A stretch of 64,000 bases of DNA from Chitinophaga tropicalis (GCF_009758205.1 NZ_WRXN01000015.1:1-64000), one strand, 5' to 3'; shown: positions 9,453 to 18,712, numbered from the stretch's first letter. A program made the numbers and translations. Notes: a model not told the origin generated them from the sequence alone.

Positions 9453-10138
9453 AGCATTTTTACTTCTTATTTTTCATACTGATCCTACCTGTAACGGTGA
9501 TGTCCCAACGCCGGGGAGATACACCCGATTCCCTGATCACCGGTTGGCGTATCAGCACCAATATAATGTCGTTATATGAACCGGATGCAGGGCCTGCTCT
9601 GGCAGTGGAATATCGTCCAAACAAATCCTGGAGTGTTTTACTGGAAGGGGCCTGGATCTGCTATGACCTGAAAGATGTATACGATTTGCGGAATGAATAC
9701 GCGCCCATGGCAAAAGGGCTGCGTCTGCGTCCCGAAGTACGTTATTACCTGCCTGGCAGAAAAAGGAAAAACTATGTGTTCTTCTTTTCCCAGGAACTGA
9801 TGTACAAAAGAGTGAATTTCCTGGAAGAGAGGATAGTACGCAAGGGAGGAGGTACCTCGGGAGATTTTGACTATGAACAGTTAACTCCCTATAAAAAGAC
9901 AAAACAGCTATTCGGTACAGCCGGTAAGTTTGGTTTCCAGCGGTTTGTTGACCGTCCCCATCACGTATTTATCGAGTTCTATTTTGGGATAGGGCTGAAA
10001 TACCGTACCTCCTCCTATAAGGAGCAACCGCCTGTCAACAGCTATCTGGAAGACAACGACAAGTATAATTGGGAAGTACGGGGTGATGGCTGGTTATTGT
10101 ATACTCCGGTAGGATTTAAAGTAGGGTACCGTTTCTGA
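9449..10138 (+). CDS. DUF3575-like outer-membrane protein
   Basis: This 229-residue protein has a signal peptide (MKHFYFLFFILILPVTVMSQ) followed by alternating amphipathic strands rich in aromatic residues, such as GPALAVEYRPNKSWSVLLEG and VRYYLP, ending in aromatic Phe (VGYRF) as outer-membrane barrels do. It resembles DUF3575 family proteins. The ATG overlaps the stop of the LVIVD-repeat lipoprotein, so the two are probably partners at the outer membrane. The function is unknown. Confidence 0.65.
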   Translation: MKHFYFLFFILILPVTVMSQRRGDTPDSLITGWRISTNIMSLYEPDAGPALAVEYRPNKSWSVLLEGAWICYDLKDVYDLRNEYAPMAKGLRLRPEVRYYLPGRKRKNYVFFFSQELMYKRVNFLEERIVRKGGGTSGDFDYEQLTPYKKTKQLFGTAGKFGFQRFVDRPHHVFIEFYFGIGLKYRTSSYKEQPPVNSYLEDNDKYNWEVRGDGWLLYTPVGFKVGYRF

Positions 10139-10160
10139 GGATAGTATACCGGTTTGAATT

Positions 10161-10245
10161 TCAGCCGCGCGCAGCGCAAAAAAAATCTCCCTCGAAAACT
10201 GGGTTTTGCCGAAGGCGAAACCCAGTTTTCGGGCAATTTTTTTAA
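10161..10245 (+). repeat. Bipartite two-hairpin intergenic element, copy 1
   Basis: A GC-rich box (AGCCGCGCGCAGCGC, a small GCGC-GCA-GCGC hairpin) is followed by an A run. A long hairpin then has arms 10193-10210 and 10214-10231, loop GAA, with one G-T wobble. The downstream flank reads GGCAATTTT. The A-rich/T-rich stem ends make it a possible bidirectional terminator. It is the reference copy of the family described in the findings. Confidence 0.85.
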
Positions 10246-10288
10246 ACTCCCTTCTTCGCGTACTATACCCCGGTCCCTGAATTTCCGT

Positions 10289-10296
10289 TATATTTG
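10289..10296 (+). promoter_or_regulatory. Putative -7 box for thiolase
   Basis: TATATTTG matches TAnnTTTG exactly, 60 bases before the thiolase ATG. No clear -33 TTTG is seen. Confidence 0.4.
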
Positions 10297-10356
10297 AAGA
10301 AAACCAAACAATCTTAATAAGGACTGGCCTAATACCAGTCCAAAAAAGCTCTACGG

Positions 10357-11529
10357 ATGAAAGAAGTATTTATCGTATCGGCAGTACGGACTCCCATTGG
10401 GTCCTTTAACGGTGCACTGGCTGGAATTAACGCAACACAATTAGGCGCCCTTGTTATCAAATCAGCTCTGGAAAGAGCAGCTGTCCCTGCTACTGCAGTA
10501 AATGAAGTATACATGGGCAATGTGATCAGCTCCAACGAAGGACAGGCGCCCGCCAACCAGGCAAGCATCTATGCAGGCCTGCCGGTAAACGTTCCCTGCA
10601 CAACTGTCAACAAAGTTTGCGCTTCCGGCATGAAAGCCATCATGTTAGGCGCGCAGAGTATTTTATTGGGAGATAATGATGTGGTAGTGGCCGGTGGCAT
10701 GGAAAGCATGAGCAACGTACCTTATTATCTGGATAAAGGCCGTAATGGTTATCGCCTTGGAAACGGCGCTGTTATTGATGGTATTATCAGGGATGGCTTA
10801 TGGGATCCCTATAAGGATTTTCACATGGGTAATGCTGCAGAGATCTGTGCAGCTGAATATAAGATAACAAGGGAAGAGCAGGACCAGTATGCTGCAGAAA
10901 GTTATCGCCGTGCAGCAGCAGCTACAGAAAAAGGATATTTCAAAAACGAAGTGATACCTGTAGAAGTGCCTGGAAAACAGGTAGTAACAGTGACGGAAGA
11001 TGAAGACTATAAGAAAGTGAACTTTGACAAGATCCCCTCACTAAAGCCCAGTTTCCAGAAAGATGGTACTATTACAGCAGCCAATGCTTCCAATATCAAT
11101 GACGGGGCAGCGGCAGTAGTGCTGGTAAGTGGAGAAAAACTGCGCGAGCTGGGGCTGACCCCGCTGGCAAAGATCATCAGCTTTGCTGATGCCTCTCAGG
11201 CGCCGGAATGGTTTACCACTACACCGGTAAAAGCCATCAATAAGGCTCTCGAAAAAGCAAAACTTTCCATTACTGATATAGATTTCGCAGAGATCAACGA
11301 GGCATTTTCCTGTGTTCCCATTGCCAATCAGCGCGATCTGGGCCTTCCCTCCAATAAAGTGAATATCTGGGGCGGGGCAGTAGCCATCGGGCATCCTATC
11401 GGCTGCAGCGGTGCGCGTATCGTTGTTACGCTTAATTCTATCCTGCATCATCACAGTGCCCGCTACGGCGTAGCTGGCATCTGCAACGGCGGTGGCGGCG
11501 CCAGCGCTATTATTATAGAAAGGGTTTAA
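10357..11529 (+). CDS. Acetyl-CoA C-acetyltransferase (thiolase)
   Basis: This 390-residue type II thiolase interconverts two acetyl-CoA and acetoacetyl-CoA. The nucleophile is Cys88 in KVCASGMKA. The conserved NEAF motif, the GHPIGCSGAR motif with the second catalytic Cys, and the C-terminal glycine-rich CNGGGGAS are all intact. A role in acetoacetyl-CoA or ketone-body metabolism is inferred from the family; a beta-oxidation thiolase is possible. The next gene is convergent, and the two stop codons are two bases apart. Confidence 0.92.
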   Translation: MKEVFIVSAVRTPIGSFNGALAGINATQLGALVIKSALERAAVPATAVNEVYMGNVISSNEGQAPANQASIYAGLPVNVPCTTVNKVCASGMKAIMLGAQSILLGDNDVVVAGGMESMSNVPYYLDKGRNGYRLGNGAVIDGIIRDGLWDPYKDFHMGNAAEICAAEYKITREEQDQYAAESYRRAAAATEKGYFKNEVIPVEVPGKQVVTVTEDEDYKKVNFDKIPSLKPSFQKDGTITAANASNINDGAAAVVLVSGEKLRELGLTPLAKIISFADASQAPEWFTTTPVKAINKALEKAKLSITDIDFAEINEAFSCVPIANQRDLGLPSNKVNIWGGAVAIGHPIGCSGARIVVTLNSILHHHSARYGVAGICNGGGGASAIIIERV

Positions 11530-11531
11530 AA

Positions 11532-12170
11532 CTACTGGATCAGGCAGATGGTTGTGTCATAACGGCTTATACTGCCTGGTCCTTTCATCAGGTTCATATG
11601 CAGCGTTACGCTGTCTGTCCCTCTTTTCTCCAGTTTCAACGCCTGCAACGGGGCTCCCGGAGTCACCACATCTCCAGTGATCTTCTCAAAAAACCAGTAT
11701 TTATCTTCTACAAGGCTATAAGCAGGTGTTCTGTAAAGGATATCTACTGATTTGGACTGGATACTGTAGTCATTATCAATAGGATAGCGCTCCAGTTCCC
11801 CGTCAGATAATAATCCCAGTCCCAGGATAACTGTCAGCGTACGCAGCGGTGGCAGTAACAGGCCAAATGCCAGTGCAAACGGAAACCCATAAAAAGCACA
11901 GAGATATACCCACTTGGCAGATACATCCTGGGCCGTCAGTCCATATAATACTATACCTGAGCCTGCATAGAATGTAAAGAATACTCGTTCCGTATAACTT
12001 CCCTTAAAGCCATAGCCGCTTAACAGCAGGATGACGCATAAAGCAGAAAATACCAGCATGACCAGGTGAAAATACCAGATCAGACCGGTGATAAGAGGTG
12101 CTTTCACCTTCTTGATCTTACAGGATATGGCTGCCAGAAAGCAAATGGAAAGAATGGTAATGGTAAACAT
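11532..12170 (-). CDS. Hypothetical membrane protein
   Basis: I do not recognise this 212-residue protein. The N-terminal 120 residues contain about four hydrophobic helices (about 1-15, 26-50, 64-80 and 88-118). A soluble C-terminal part of about 90 residues is rich in beta-prone segments and ends in TTICLIQ. It is transcribed alone, toward thiolase. The intergenic DNA before it carries one two-hairpin repeat element. Confidence 0.6.
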   Translation of the reverse strand: MFTITILSICFLAAISCKIKKVKAPLITGLIWYFHLVMLVFSALCVILLLSGYGFKGSYTERVFFTFYAGSGIVLYGLTAQDVSAKWVYLCAFYGFPFALAFGLLLPPLRTLTVILGLGLLSDGELERYPIDNDYSIQSKSVDILYRTPAYSLVEDKYWFFEKITGDVVTPGAPLQALKLEKRGTDSVTLHMNLMKGPGSISRYDTTICLIQ

Positions 12171-12283
12171 AGGATGCTAATATAATTATTATTTTATATG
12201 TAATTATATTTAAAAATTATAGCCGCGCGCAGCGCAAAAAAACTCCCCTCAACCCGGTAACAGGTAGTACCCCTTTAAATTCT

Positions 12284-12362
12284 TAGCCGGCAGCAGGCCC
12301 AAAAAGCCCCCTCAAAAAATCGCTTTTACCTTCGGTAAAAACGATTTTTTGAGCAGTTTCTT
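12284..12362 (+). repeat. Bipartite two-hairpin intergenic element, copy 2
   Basis: The GC-rich box AGCCGGCAGCAGGCCC is followed by a hairpin with arms 12311-12330 and 12334-12353, loop TTC. The arms match at 19 of 20 positions, and the flank is GCAGTTTC. The variable core (ATCG ... CGAT) differs from the other copies, yet both arms changed together. An isolated GC box of the copy-1 type lies at 12221-12243. Confidence 0.85.
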
Positions 12363-12416
12363 CACGTTGAGTATAACATAAAGCTCCAACCCGCCCCACA
12401 ACCCGGTAACATTTCC

Positions 12417-12448
12417 TTTGCTTTTTCGGCAAACAAACAATAATTTTG
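12417..12448 (+). promoter_or_regulatory. Bacteroidota-type promoter, pdhB
   Basis: TTTG (12417-12420), a 20-base spacer and TAATTTTG (12441-12448) fit the -33/-7 consensus. The ATG follows 54 bases later. Confidence 0.7.
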
Positions 12449-12502
12449 CCCCTGCCTTAATTTAAAAGAGGTATTAAACTTTCAAACTTTAAGAGTAACA
12501 GC

Positions 12503-13486
12503 ATGCGTCAGATAGCTTTCAGACAAGCCTTACGAGAAGCCATGCAGGAAGAAATGCGTCGTGACGACCGCGTGTTCCTGATGGGAGAGGAAGTAGCCGA
12601 ATACAATGGAGCCTATAAAGTTAGCCAGGGAATGCTGGACGAATTCGGCCCCAAGAGAGTAATTGATACCCCGATAGCTGAGCTGGGTTTCACCGCCATC
12701 GGCGTTGGCGCTGCTCAGAACGGTCTTCGCCCCGTACTGGAATTTATGACCTGGAACTTTGCCGTACTGGCGCTGGACCAGATACTGAATACAGCATCTA
12801 AAATGCTGGCTATGAGCGGCGGACAGGTAGGTTGCCCTATCGTTTTCCGCGGACCAAACGGTTCTGCCGGTCAGCTGGGAGCACAGCACTCTACCGCTTT
12901 CGAAAGCTATTATGCAAATATCCCCGGTTTAAAAGTAATCTCCGTTTCCAATCCATATGATGCAAAAGGCCTGCTGAAAGCAGCTATCCGCGACGATGAT
13001 CCGGTTGTATTCATGGAAAGCGAAGTGATGTACGGCGATATGGGTGAAGTACCTGAAGAAGAATACATTATCCCTATCGGTAAAGCCGATATCAAACGTG
13101 CCGGTAAAGACGTTACCATCGTTTCTTTCAACAAAATGATGAAAGTTGCCCTGGGCGCCGCTGAAGAACTGGCAAAAGAAGGTATCGAAGCTGAAGTGAT
13201 AGACCTCCGTACTATCCGCCCGCTGGACTGGTTCACCATCCTGGAATCTGTAAAGAAAACAAACCGCCTGGTGATCGTGGAAGAACAATGGCCATTCTCC
13301 AGCGTTTCTTCTGAGATCTCTTACCGTATCCAGAAAGAAGGTTTTGACTACCTGGATGCTCCTATCCGCCGTATCACCGCTGCTGACGCACCTATGCACT
13401 ACGCACCTAACCTGGTGAAATTATATCTGCCTGATATCGAGCGTACCGTGAAACTGGTGAAAGAAGTAATGTACATGAAGAAATAG
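12503..13486 (+). CDS. pdhB: Pyruvate dehydrogenase E1 component, beta subunit
   Basis: The beta subunit of the thiamine-diphosphate E1 enzyme decarboxylates pyruvate in the pyruvate dehydrogenase complex. The protein is 327 residues, the usual length. It opens with RQALREAMQEEMRRD and carries the cofactor-side GEEVAEYNGAYKV motif and the FRGPNG loop. The C-terminal transketolase domain contains EEQWPFSSVSSEI. The alpha subunit is not adjacent, so the genes are split here. A branched-chain oxoacid E1 beta is the alternative, but the motifs fit pyruvate better. It is closed by a bidirectional terminator. Confidence 0.9.
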   Translation: MRQIAFRQALREAMQEEMRRDDRVFLMGEEVAEYNGAYKVSQGMLDEFGPKRVIDTPIAELGFTAIGVGAAQNGLRPVLEFMTWNFAVLALDQILNTASKMLAMSGGQVGCPIVFRGPNGSAGQLGAQHSTAFESYYANIPGLKVISVSNPYDAKGLLKAAIRDDDPVVFMESEVMYGDMGEVPEEEYIIPIGKADIKRAGKDVTIVSFNKMMKVALGAAEELAKEGIEAEVIDLRTIRPLDWFTILESVKKTNRLVIVEEQWPFSSVSSEISYRIQKEGFDYLDAPIRRITAADAPMHYAPNLVKLYLPDIERTVKLVKEVMYMKK

Positions 13487-13501
13487 TACTGACGTATAAA
13501 T

Positions 13502-13542
13502 AAGAAAGCCGTCCTGCATTAAGCGGGACGGCTTTCTTATTT
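13502..13542. terminator. Bidirectional terminator between pdhB and cysM
   Basis: AAGAAAGCCGTCC (13502-13514) pairs perfectly with 13526-13538 around an 11-base loop. A-rich and T-rich ends serve both converging genes. Confidence 0.8.
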
Positions 13543-13553
13543 TATGCAGATAC

Positions 13554-14438
13554 TCAACTGCCAAACAGGTCTGACGACAGGTACCTGTCGCCACGGTCGC
13601 AGATAATACACACCAGCACTCCCCGTTCTATCTCTGCAGATATCCTTGCAGCAGCAGAAACAGCGCCTCCACTGCTCATACCACAGAAAACACCTTCCTC
13701 CTTAGCCAGCCTGCGGGCCATATCCCTCGCCTCATCCTCCGAAATATCCATGGTCCGGTCTACCCGGCTCTTATCAAATATCTTTGGCAGATACGCCTCC
13801 GGCCATTTACGTATACCCGGTATTCTTGATCCCTCAGTCGGCTGACAACCAACTATCTGCACCTCCTGGCTCTGTTCCTTCAGGTACTTTGATACCCCCA
13901 TAATAGTACCGGTAGTACCCATAGCACTTACAAAATGCGTAACAGCACCTTTGGTATCCCGCCATATTTCTGGACCGGTAGTTTTATAATGCATATTATA
14001 GTTGTCAGGATTGGCAAACTGGTTCAGCATATGATAACCGCCCTTTGCCACCTGCTCATTCGCATAATCTATAGATCCCTCCATAGAAGCATCTTTAGGC
14101 GTCAGCACCACTTTCGCTCCAAAAGCTTCCATAGTCAGCACCCGCTCGCGGGTCGCATCTTCCGGCATTACAAGTTCTATTTCCACACCAAAAAGACTCG
14201 CTATCATAGCCAGTGCAATCCCGGTGTTACCGCTGGTAGCCTCTATCAGCTTTACCCCGGGCTTTAACTCACCACGGTCCAGCGCTCCTTTGATCATACC
14301 ATAAGCCGCTCTGTCTTTAACACTGCCTCCCGGGTTATTTCCTTCCAGTTTGGCGTAGATCGTTACGTCGGGATTCGCACTTATATGTTTCAGCGCTACC
14401 ATCGGCGTATTTCCTACCAGGTCTAATATCGAATGCAT
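13554..14438 (-). CDS. cysM: Cysteine synthase B
   Basis: This PLP enzyme replaces the acetyl group of O-acetylserine with sulfide or thiosulfate to make cysteine. The protein is 294 residues from the ATG at 14438. The PLP lysine is Lys41 in GGSVKDR, the TSGNTG phosphate loop follows, and MGTTGTIMG and the C-terminal RGDRYLSS favour CysM over CysK. A longer frame starting at 14522 lies inside cysE and is rejected. The start overlaps the cysE stop in TAATG, so translation is coupled to the enzyme that supplies its substrate. Confidence 0.92.
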   Translation of the reverse strand: MHSILDLVGNTPMVALKHISANPDVTIYAKLEGNNPGGSVKDRAAYGMIKGALDRGELKPGVKLIEATSGNTGIALAMIASLFGVEIELVMPEDATRERVLTMEAFGAKVVLTPKDASMEGSIDYANEQVAKGGYHMLNQFANPDNYNMHYKTTGPEIWRDTKGAVTHFVSAMGTTGTIMGVSKYLKEQSQEVQIVGCQPTEGSRIPGIRKWPEAYLPKIFDKSRVDRTMDISEDEARDMARRLAKEEGVFCGMSSGGAVSAAARISAEIERGVLVCIICDRGDRYLSSDLFGS

Positions 14439-15259
14439 TAATAACTGTTTTCTACTACGTTTATACTTCCGTCCGCGCGGTAATAGATGCGGCTGAAAGG
14501 AGCTGTGCTCTTGATCAGCCATACATTCCCGCCAATAATACTGTGATGCCCTACTATAGTGTCGCCGCCAAGGATAGTGGCCCCGGCATAAATGATCACG
14601 TTATCTTCTATGGTAGGATGACGCTTGCTGCGTGCCATATCCTTTTCCACGCTCAGCGCACCCAGGGTCACTCCCTGGTACAGCTTCACATGTGAACCTA
14701 TGATGCAGGTTTCACCTATCACTATACCTGTGCCATGATCTATGCAGAAATAAGGCGCTATTTCTGCCGCCGGATGTATATCAATACCGGTACGGCTATG
14801 TGCCTGTTCCGTGATCATCCTTGGAAGTAAAGGTATGTGTAGCCGCTGCAGCGCATGCGCTATGCGGTAAAAAGCGATGGCATAAAAGCCCGGATAGGCT
14901 CTTATTACCTCATACAGGCAGGTGGCTGCCGGATCTCCTTTATAGATAGCCTCTGCATCTTTGTTCAACGCATCATAAATAACAGGCGCCTGCGCCATGA
15001 ATTGCTGGCTCAGTTGCTCTGCCGGCGCAGGCAGCTGCTGCTGCATAGGCTGTAAAAGATGCTGCAGTTCCTGTTGCAGCATATGGGCATATTCCTCCAG
15101 CAAAACCAGATCAGCCATTACTTTTCCGGTGTATTCAGGGAACAGCCAGTTGATGAAATTGTTGGCAAACTCGTTTACCGCACTTGTGGATGGATAGGCA
15201 GTTGCTGCAGCCTGCAGGTGCCTCCGTCTCAATTCGTCCAAAAATTGTTGCATATGCAA
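14438..15259 (-). CDS. cysE: Serine O-acetyltransferase
   Basis: CysE acetylates serine with acetyl-CoA, the first step of cysteine synthesis. The 273-residue protein has a helical N-terminal half and a C-terminal left-handed hexapeptide-repeat helix. Motifs include IDIHPAAEI, FCIDHGTGIVIGET with the catalytic Asp-His pair, and GDTIVGHHSIIGGNVWL. The long N-terminal region is like the EpsC-type enzymes of Bacteroidota. It is first in a two-gene cysE-cysM operon and divergent from the response regulator. Confidence 0.92.
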   Translation of the reverse strand: MHMQQFLDELRRRHLQAAATAYPSTSAVNEFANNFINWLFPEYTGKVMADLVLLEEYAHMLQQELQHLLQPMQQQLPAPAEQLSQQFMAQAPVIYDALNKDAEAIYKGDPAATCLYEVIRAYPGFYAIAFYRIAHALQRLHIPLLPRMITEQAHSRTGIDIHPAAEIAPYFCIDHGTGIVIGETCIIGSHVKLYQGVTLGALSVEKDMARSKRHPTIEDNVIIYAGATILGGDTIVGHHSIIGGNVWLIKSTAPFSRIYYRADGSINVVENSY

Positions 15260-15394
15260 GTGAATTACAGGATTGGGAGCCGTTCCCGGACAATGAAATT
15301 ACGTATAAAAGGTGACAGTCCATAGCTTGTATAGACTAATACTATCATATTCTGAATTTTTAGCTATATGCCATAATGTATCAACCGTTTACCT

Positions 15395-15402
15395 TATTTT
15401 TG
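15395..15402 (+). promoter_or_regulatory. Putative -7 box for the response regulator
   Basis: TATTTTTG matches TAnnTTTG and lies 24 bases before the ATG. No -33 TTTG at the usual spacing is seen. Confidence 0.4.
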
Positions 15403-15426
15403 CCTGTTGTTCACTAAAACATTGAT

Positions 15427-16611
15427 ATGGCCAACATTCTGATCATTGATGACGAGAAAAGCATCCGTAAAACATTATCGGAGATCCTGAGCTATGAAGG
15501 ATATAAAGTAGATGAAGCAGCTGACGGGGCCGAAGGATTTAAAATGTTCAAAGACAAACAGTACGACGCAGTACTGTGTGACATAAAAATGCCCAAAATG
15601 GACGGGCTGGAATTCCTGGAAAAAGCAAAAGAAACCAATCCGGATATTCCCATCGTTATGGTATCTGGCCACGGCAACATTGACACCGCCGTTGAAGCAG
15701 TAAAGAAAGGCGCATATGATTATATTTCCAAACCGCCTGACCTGAACCGCCTGCTCATCACCCTGCGCAACGCAATGGACAAGAGCAACCTGGTAACAGA
15801 AACCAAAACACTTCGCCGTAAGGTGAACAGAACGCAGGAAATGATCGGAACTTCCGCTCCCATCCTGAAAATAAAAGAGACCATAGAAAAAGTTGCCCCT
15901 ACCGATGCCCGCGTACTGGTAACAGGCGAGAACGGCGTAGGTAAGGAACTCGTAGCCCGCTGGATCCACGAACGCAGCAACCGGGCTTCCGGCCCTATCG
16001 TAGAAGTGAACTGCGCAGCTATTCCCAGCGAACTGATTGAAAGTGAGCTGTTCGGACATGAAAAAGGCTCCTTTACCTCCGCAGTTAAACAACGCATAGG
16101 TAAATTCGAACAGGCCAACGGAGGCACCCTCTTCCTCGACGAGATCGGAGATATGAGCCTCAGCGCCCAGGCAAAAGTACTCAGAGCATTACAGGAAGGT
16201 AAGATCACCCGCGTTGGCGGCGATAAAGAGATCAGTGTAGATGTACGCGTAGTAGCTGCTACCAACAAAGACCTGCTGAAAGAAGTGGAAGAGAAGAACT
16301 TCCGCCTTGACCTTTACCACCGTCTCAGCGTTATCCTGATCCATGTACCTTCCCTGAACGACCGCCGGGATGATATCCCCCTGCTGGTAGAACACTTCCT
16401 GGAAAGCGCCTGCCAGGAATACGGCATGGCTAAAAAAGCGATCGACAAGGAAGCAATGAAAGCACTGCAGCAGCATAACTGGTCCGGTAACATCCGCGAA
16501 CTCGGCAACGTAGTAGCCCGCCTCGTGATCCTCTCCGGCAAAACCATCACGGCAGAAGATGTCTATGATTATGTAGTGCCAAGCAGGGAGAAGAAAAAAG
16601 TAAATATCTGA
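15427..16611 (+). CDS. NtrC-like response regulator without HTH domain
   Basis: This 394-residue protein has a receiver domain with phosphoacceptor Asp52 (CDIKMPKMDG). A sigma-54-type AAA+ domain follows, with Walker A GENGVGKE (about 162-169), ESELFGHEKG and Walker B LFLDEIGDM. The loop that touches sigma-54 is normally GAFTGA but here reads GSFTSA (214-219). The chain stops about 20 residues after the AAA+ lid, so the usual C-terminal Fis-type DNA-binding domain is absent. It may work as an oligomeric ATPase without sequence-specific DNA binding. No histidine kinase is adjacent. Confidence 0.88.
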   Translation: MANILIIDDEKSIRKTLSEILSYEGYKVDEAADGAEGFKMFKDKQYDAVLCDIKMPKMDGLEFLEKAKETNPDIPIVMVSGHGNIDTAVEAVKKGAYDYISKPPDLNRLLITLRNAMDKSNLVTETKTLRRKVNRTQEMIGTSAPILKIKETIEKVAPTDARVLVTGENGVGKELVARWIHERSNRASGPIVEVNCAAIPSELIESELFGHEKGSFTSAVKQRIGKFEQANGGTLFLDEIGDMSLSAQAKVLRALQEGKITRVGGDKEISVDVRVVAATNKDLLKEVEEKNFRLDLYHRLSVILIHVPSLNDRRDDIPLLVEHFLESACQEYGMAKKAIDKEAMKALQQHNWSGNIRELGNVVARLVILSGKTITAEDVYDYVVPSREKKKVNI

Positions 16612-16618
16612 AGGTAGT

Positions 16619-16705
16619 TTCAGCCAGCCAAAGGCCAGAAAAATATCCTCCTGAAAAAATTGCTTTCGCCGAAGACGAAAGCAATTTTTTCAGGCAATTT
16701 CCCCC
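16619..16705 (+). repeat. Bipartite two-hairpin intergenic element, copy 3
   Basis: The GC box CAGCCAGCCAAAGGCCAG is followed by a hairpin with arms 16651-16670 and 16674-16693, loop GAA, and flank GCAATTTCC. The copy begins about ten bases after the response-regulator stop. Confidence 0.85.
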
Positions 16706-16714
16706 CACTGCTTT

Positions 16715-17371
16715 ATGGAAAAACATATCTACCTTATCAGCGGCATGGGAGCTGACCAACGTATCTTCAACAACCTTCTCTTCCCGGAAGGCTACATCCC
16801 TCATTACCTTGAATGGCTAACCCCCGGCGAAGAAGAAAGCTATATAGATTATGCCGCCAGGATGGCCGCCCGCATAGAACACGAAAACGTATCCCTGCTG
16901 GGCGTTTCCTTCGGAGGCATGCTTAGCCTGGAAATTGCCCGCCAACGCCCCATAAACAAGACCATCCTGATCAGCAGCATCAAACAAACCAGCGAAAAGC
17001 CATCTTATCTCAACCTGGTAAGAAGGACAGGACTACTTCGCCTGCTTAACTTACCGGATGCCATTATCTTCAAAAACAGGGGCATGATACTCCGGTATTT
17101 CCTCCATGCAGAAACACCGGAAGAAAAACAACTGCTGACAGATTACCTGAACAAGACCTCGTACGACTACCTGCGATGGAGCATCCGGCAGGTAGTGAAC
17201 TGGCAGAATGATTTCCTCCCCGAAGGTCTGGTACATATCCACGGCGGAAAAGACATGTCTTTCCCCATCCGTTTTGTACGCCCCGACTACACCATTCCCA
17301 CCGGCGGACACCTCATGGTATTGAACAGGGCGGCAGAGATCAATGAGATCCTGAAGAAAGAACTGCCATAG
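16715..17371 (+). CDS. Alpha/beta hydrolase
   Basis: This 218-residue single-domain alpha/beta hydrolase has the nucleophile elbow GVSFGGM (Ser65). A likely acidic residue is in HGGKDMSFP (about 186) and a likely catalytic His in GGHLMVLN (about 199). There is no signal peptide, so it should be cytoplasmic. The substrate is unknown; esterase or thioesterase activity is possible. It sits directly after a two-hairpin repeat and before lepB. Confidence 0.75.
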   Translation: MEKHIYLISGMGADQRIFNNLLFPEGYIPHYLEWLTPGEEESYIDYAARMAARIEHENVSLLGVSFGGMLSLEIARQRPINKTILISSIKQTSEKPSYLNLVRRTGLLRLLNLPDAIIFKNRGMILRYFLHAETPEEKQLLTDYLNKTSYDYLRWSIRQVVNWQNDFLPEGLVHIHGGKDMSFPIRFVRPDYTIPTGGHLMVLNRAAEINEILKKELP

Positions 17372-17519
17372 CAAGGGACTATAAATTATTACTTTACATG
17401 TAAAAAAGTTTCCTGAATCGATATGTTGGCTTATTTTAGTAAAACTTTAGACCGGTATTACCGGCTAGTACCCAATGGAATATTATATTTGATCTTTAAA
17501 ATATCCTAAACGAATCTTA

Positions 17520-18698
17520 ATGAATCTGGCTTTTTGGAAAAAGAAGAAAGAGGGACAGACAAAGAAGAAATCCGTAGTAAGAGAATGGTTTGATGCGGCA
17601 ATTTTTGCCGTTATTGCCGCCACTTTGATAAGGACCTTTATCTTTGAAGCATACACCATCCCTACACCCTCTATGGAAAAGACTTTGCTGGTGAACGATT
17701 TTCTCTTCGTCAGCAAGATCAGCTATGGCCCGCGTATCCCCATGACGCCCCTGGCCGTTCCATTTACACATCATACACTGCCTTTTACCCAGTATACCAA
17801 AGCCTATTCAGAGGCCGTACAATGGAAATACAGGCGCTTACCCGGTTTCTCAGAGGTAAAACGTTATGATGTGGTAGTCTTCAACTTTCCTGAAGGTGAC
17901 ACCGTGGCACTGGAACAGAATGACATGAGCTATTATAAACTGGTACGTGATTACGGACGCGAAAACGTATGGCAGCAGTTCCATGTTACCTCCCGCCCGG
18001 TAGACAAACGTGAGAACTATATCAAACGTTGCATGGGCGCCCCCGGAGATACCCTCTCCATCCGCGATAACGTAGTATATGTTAACGGTGCCGAGGCGCC
18101 AGTACCCCCTGCAAGTGAACGCAGATATAACGTAAAGACCACCGGCGATCCACTCAATCCCTCCCGCCTGGATGAACTGGATATAGATCCTAATCCAATG
18201 GGCGTAGGCGATTCCGGCTCCTACAGGTACGATTTCACACCCGGCGCAGTAGCCCTGCTGAAAACATGGCCGGTTATTACCAGCATCACCCCCTATGTGA
18301 AACAGCAACAGGCTGATGTAGACGTATTCCCGCACGATCCCGCTCACTATCCGTGGACAGAGCACAACTTCGGCCCCCTGTACATCCCGAAGAAAGGAGC
18401 ATCTGTAAAGCTGGATAGCAGCAATATTGCTATCTATGACCGCATTATCCGCATCTATGAAGGCAATAAGCTGGAATTTAAGAACGGCCGTTTTTATATC
18501 AATGACAAACCAACAGATACCTATACATTCAAAATGAACTATTACTGGATGATGGGAGATAACAGAGATAACTCACTGGATTCCAGGTTCTGGGGTTTTG
18601 TACCTGAAGATCACATTGTAGGTAAGGCATGGCTGATCTGGATGAGCTACGGCAAAGGCAATATCCGCTGGAGCAGGCTATTTAATATCATCCGTTAA
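17520..18698 (+). CDS. lepB: Signal peptidase I
   Basis: LepB cleaves signal peptides of exported proteins at the outer face of the inner membrane. The 392-residue protein has one N-terminal membrane helix (about 22-40), catalytic Ser51 in IPTPSMEKT, catalytic Lys169 in YIKRCMGAPGD, and the C-terminal GDNRDNSLDSRFWGFV box. It is longer than the E. coli enzyme because of an insertion of about 100 residues between the lysine region and the C-terminal box, as is common in Bacteroidota. A two-hairpin repeat follows. Confidence 0.95.
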   Translation: MNLAFWKKKKEGQTKKKSVVREWFDAAIFAVIAATLIRTFIFEAYTIPTPSMEKTLLVNDFLFVSKISYGPRIPMTPLAVPFTHHTLPFTQYTKAYSEAVQWKYRRLPGFSEVKRYDVVVFNFPEGDTVALEQNDMSYYKLVRDYGRENVWQQFHVTSRPVDKRENYIKRCMGAPGDTLSIRDNVVYVNGAEAPVPPASERRYNVKTTGDPLNPSRLDELDIDPNPMGVGDSGSYRYDFTPGAVALLKTWPVITSITPYVKQQQADVDVFPHDPAHYPWTEHNFGPLYIPKKGASVKLDSSNIAIYDRIIRIYEGNKLEFKNGRFYINDKPTDTYTFKMNYYWMMGDNRDNSLDSRFWGFVPEDHIVGKAWLIWMSYGKGNIRWSRLFNIIR

Positions 18699-18712
18699 TC
18701 CTCAAAAAGATT

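Larger units (their letters stand above)
12171..12502. other. Intergenic region upstream of pdhB
   Basis: This 332-base divergent spacer is AT-rich at its left end. It then holds a lone GC box (12221-12243) and a full two-hairpin element (12284-12362). A consensus Bacteroidota promoter (12417-12448) for pdhB lies at the right. No small open reading frame is convincing. Confidence 0.7.
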
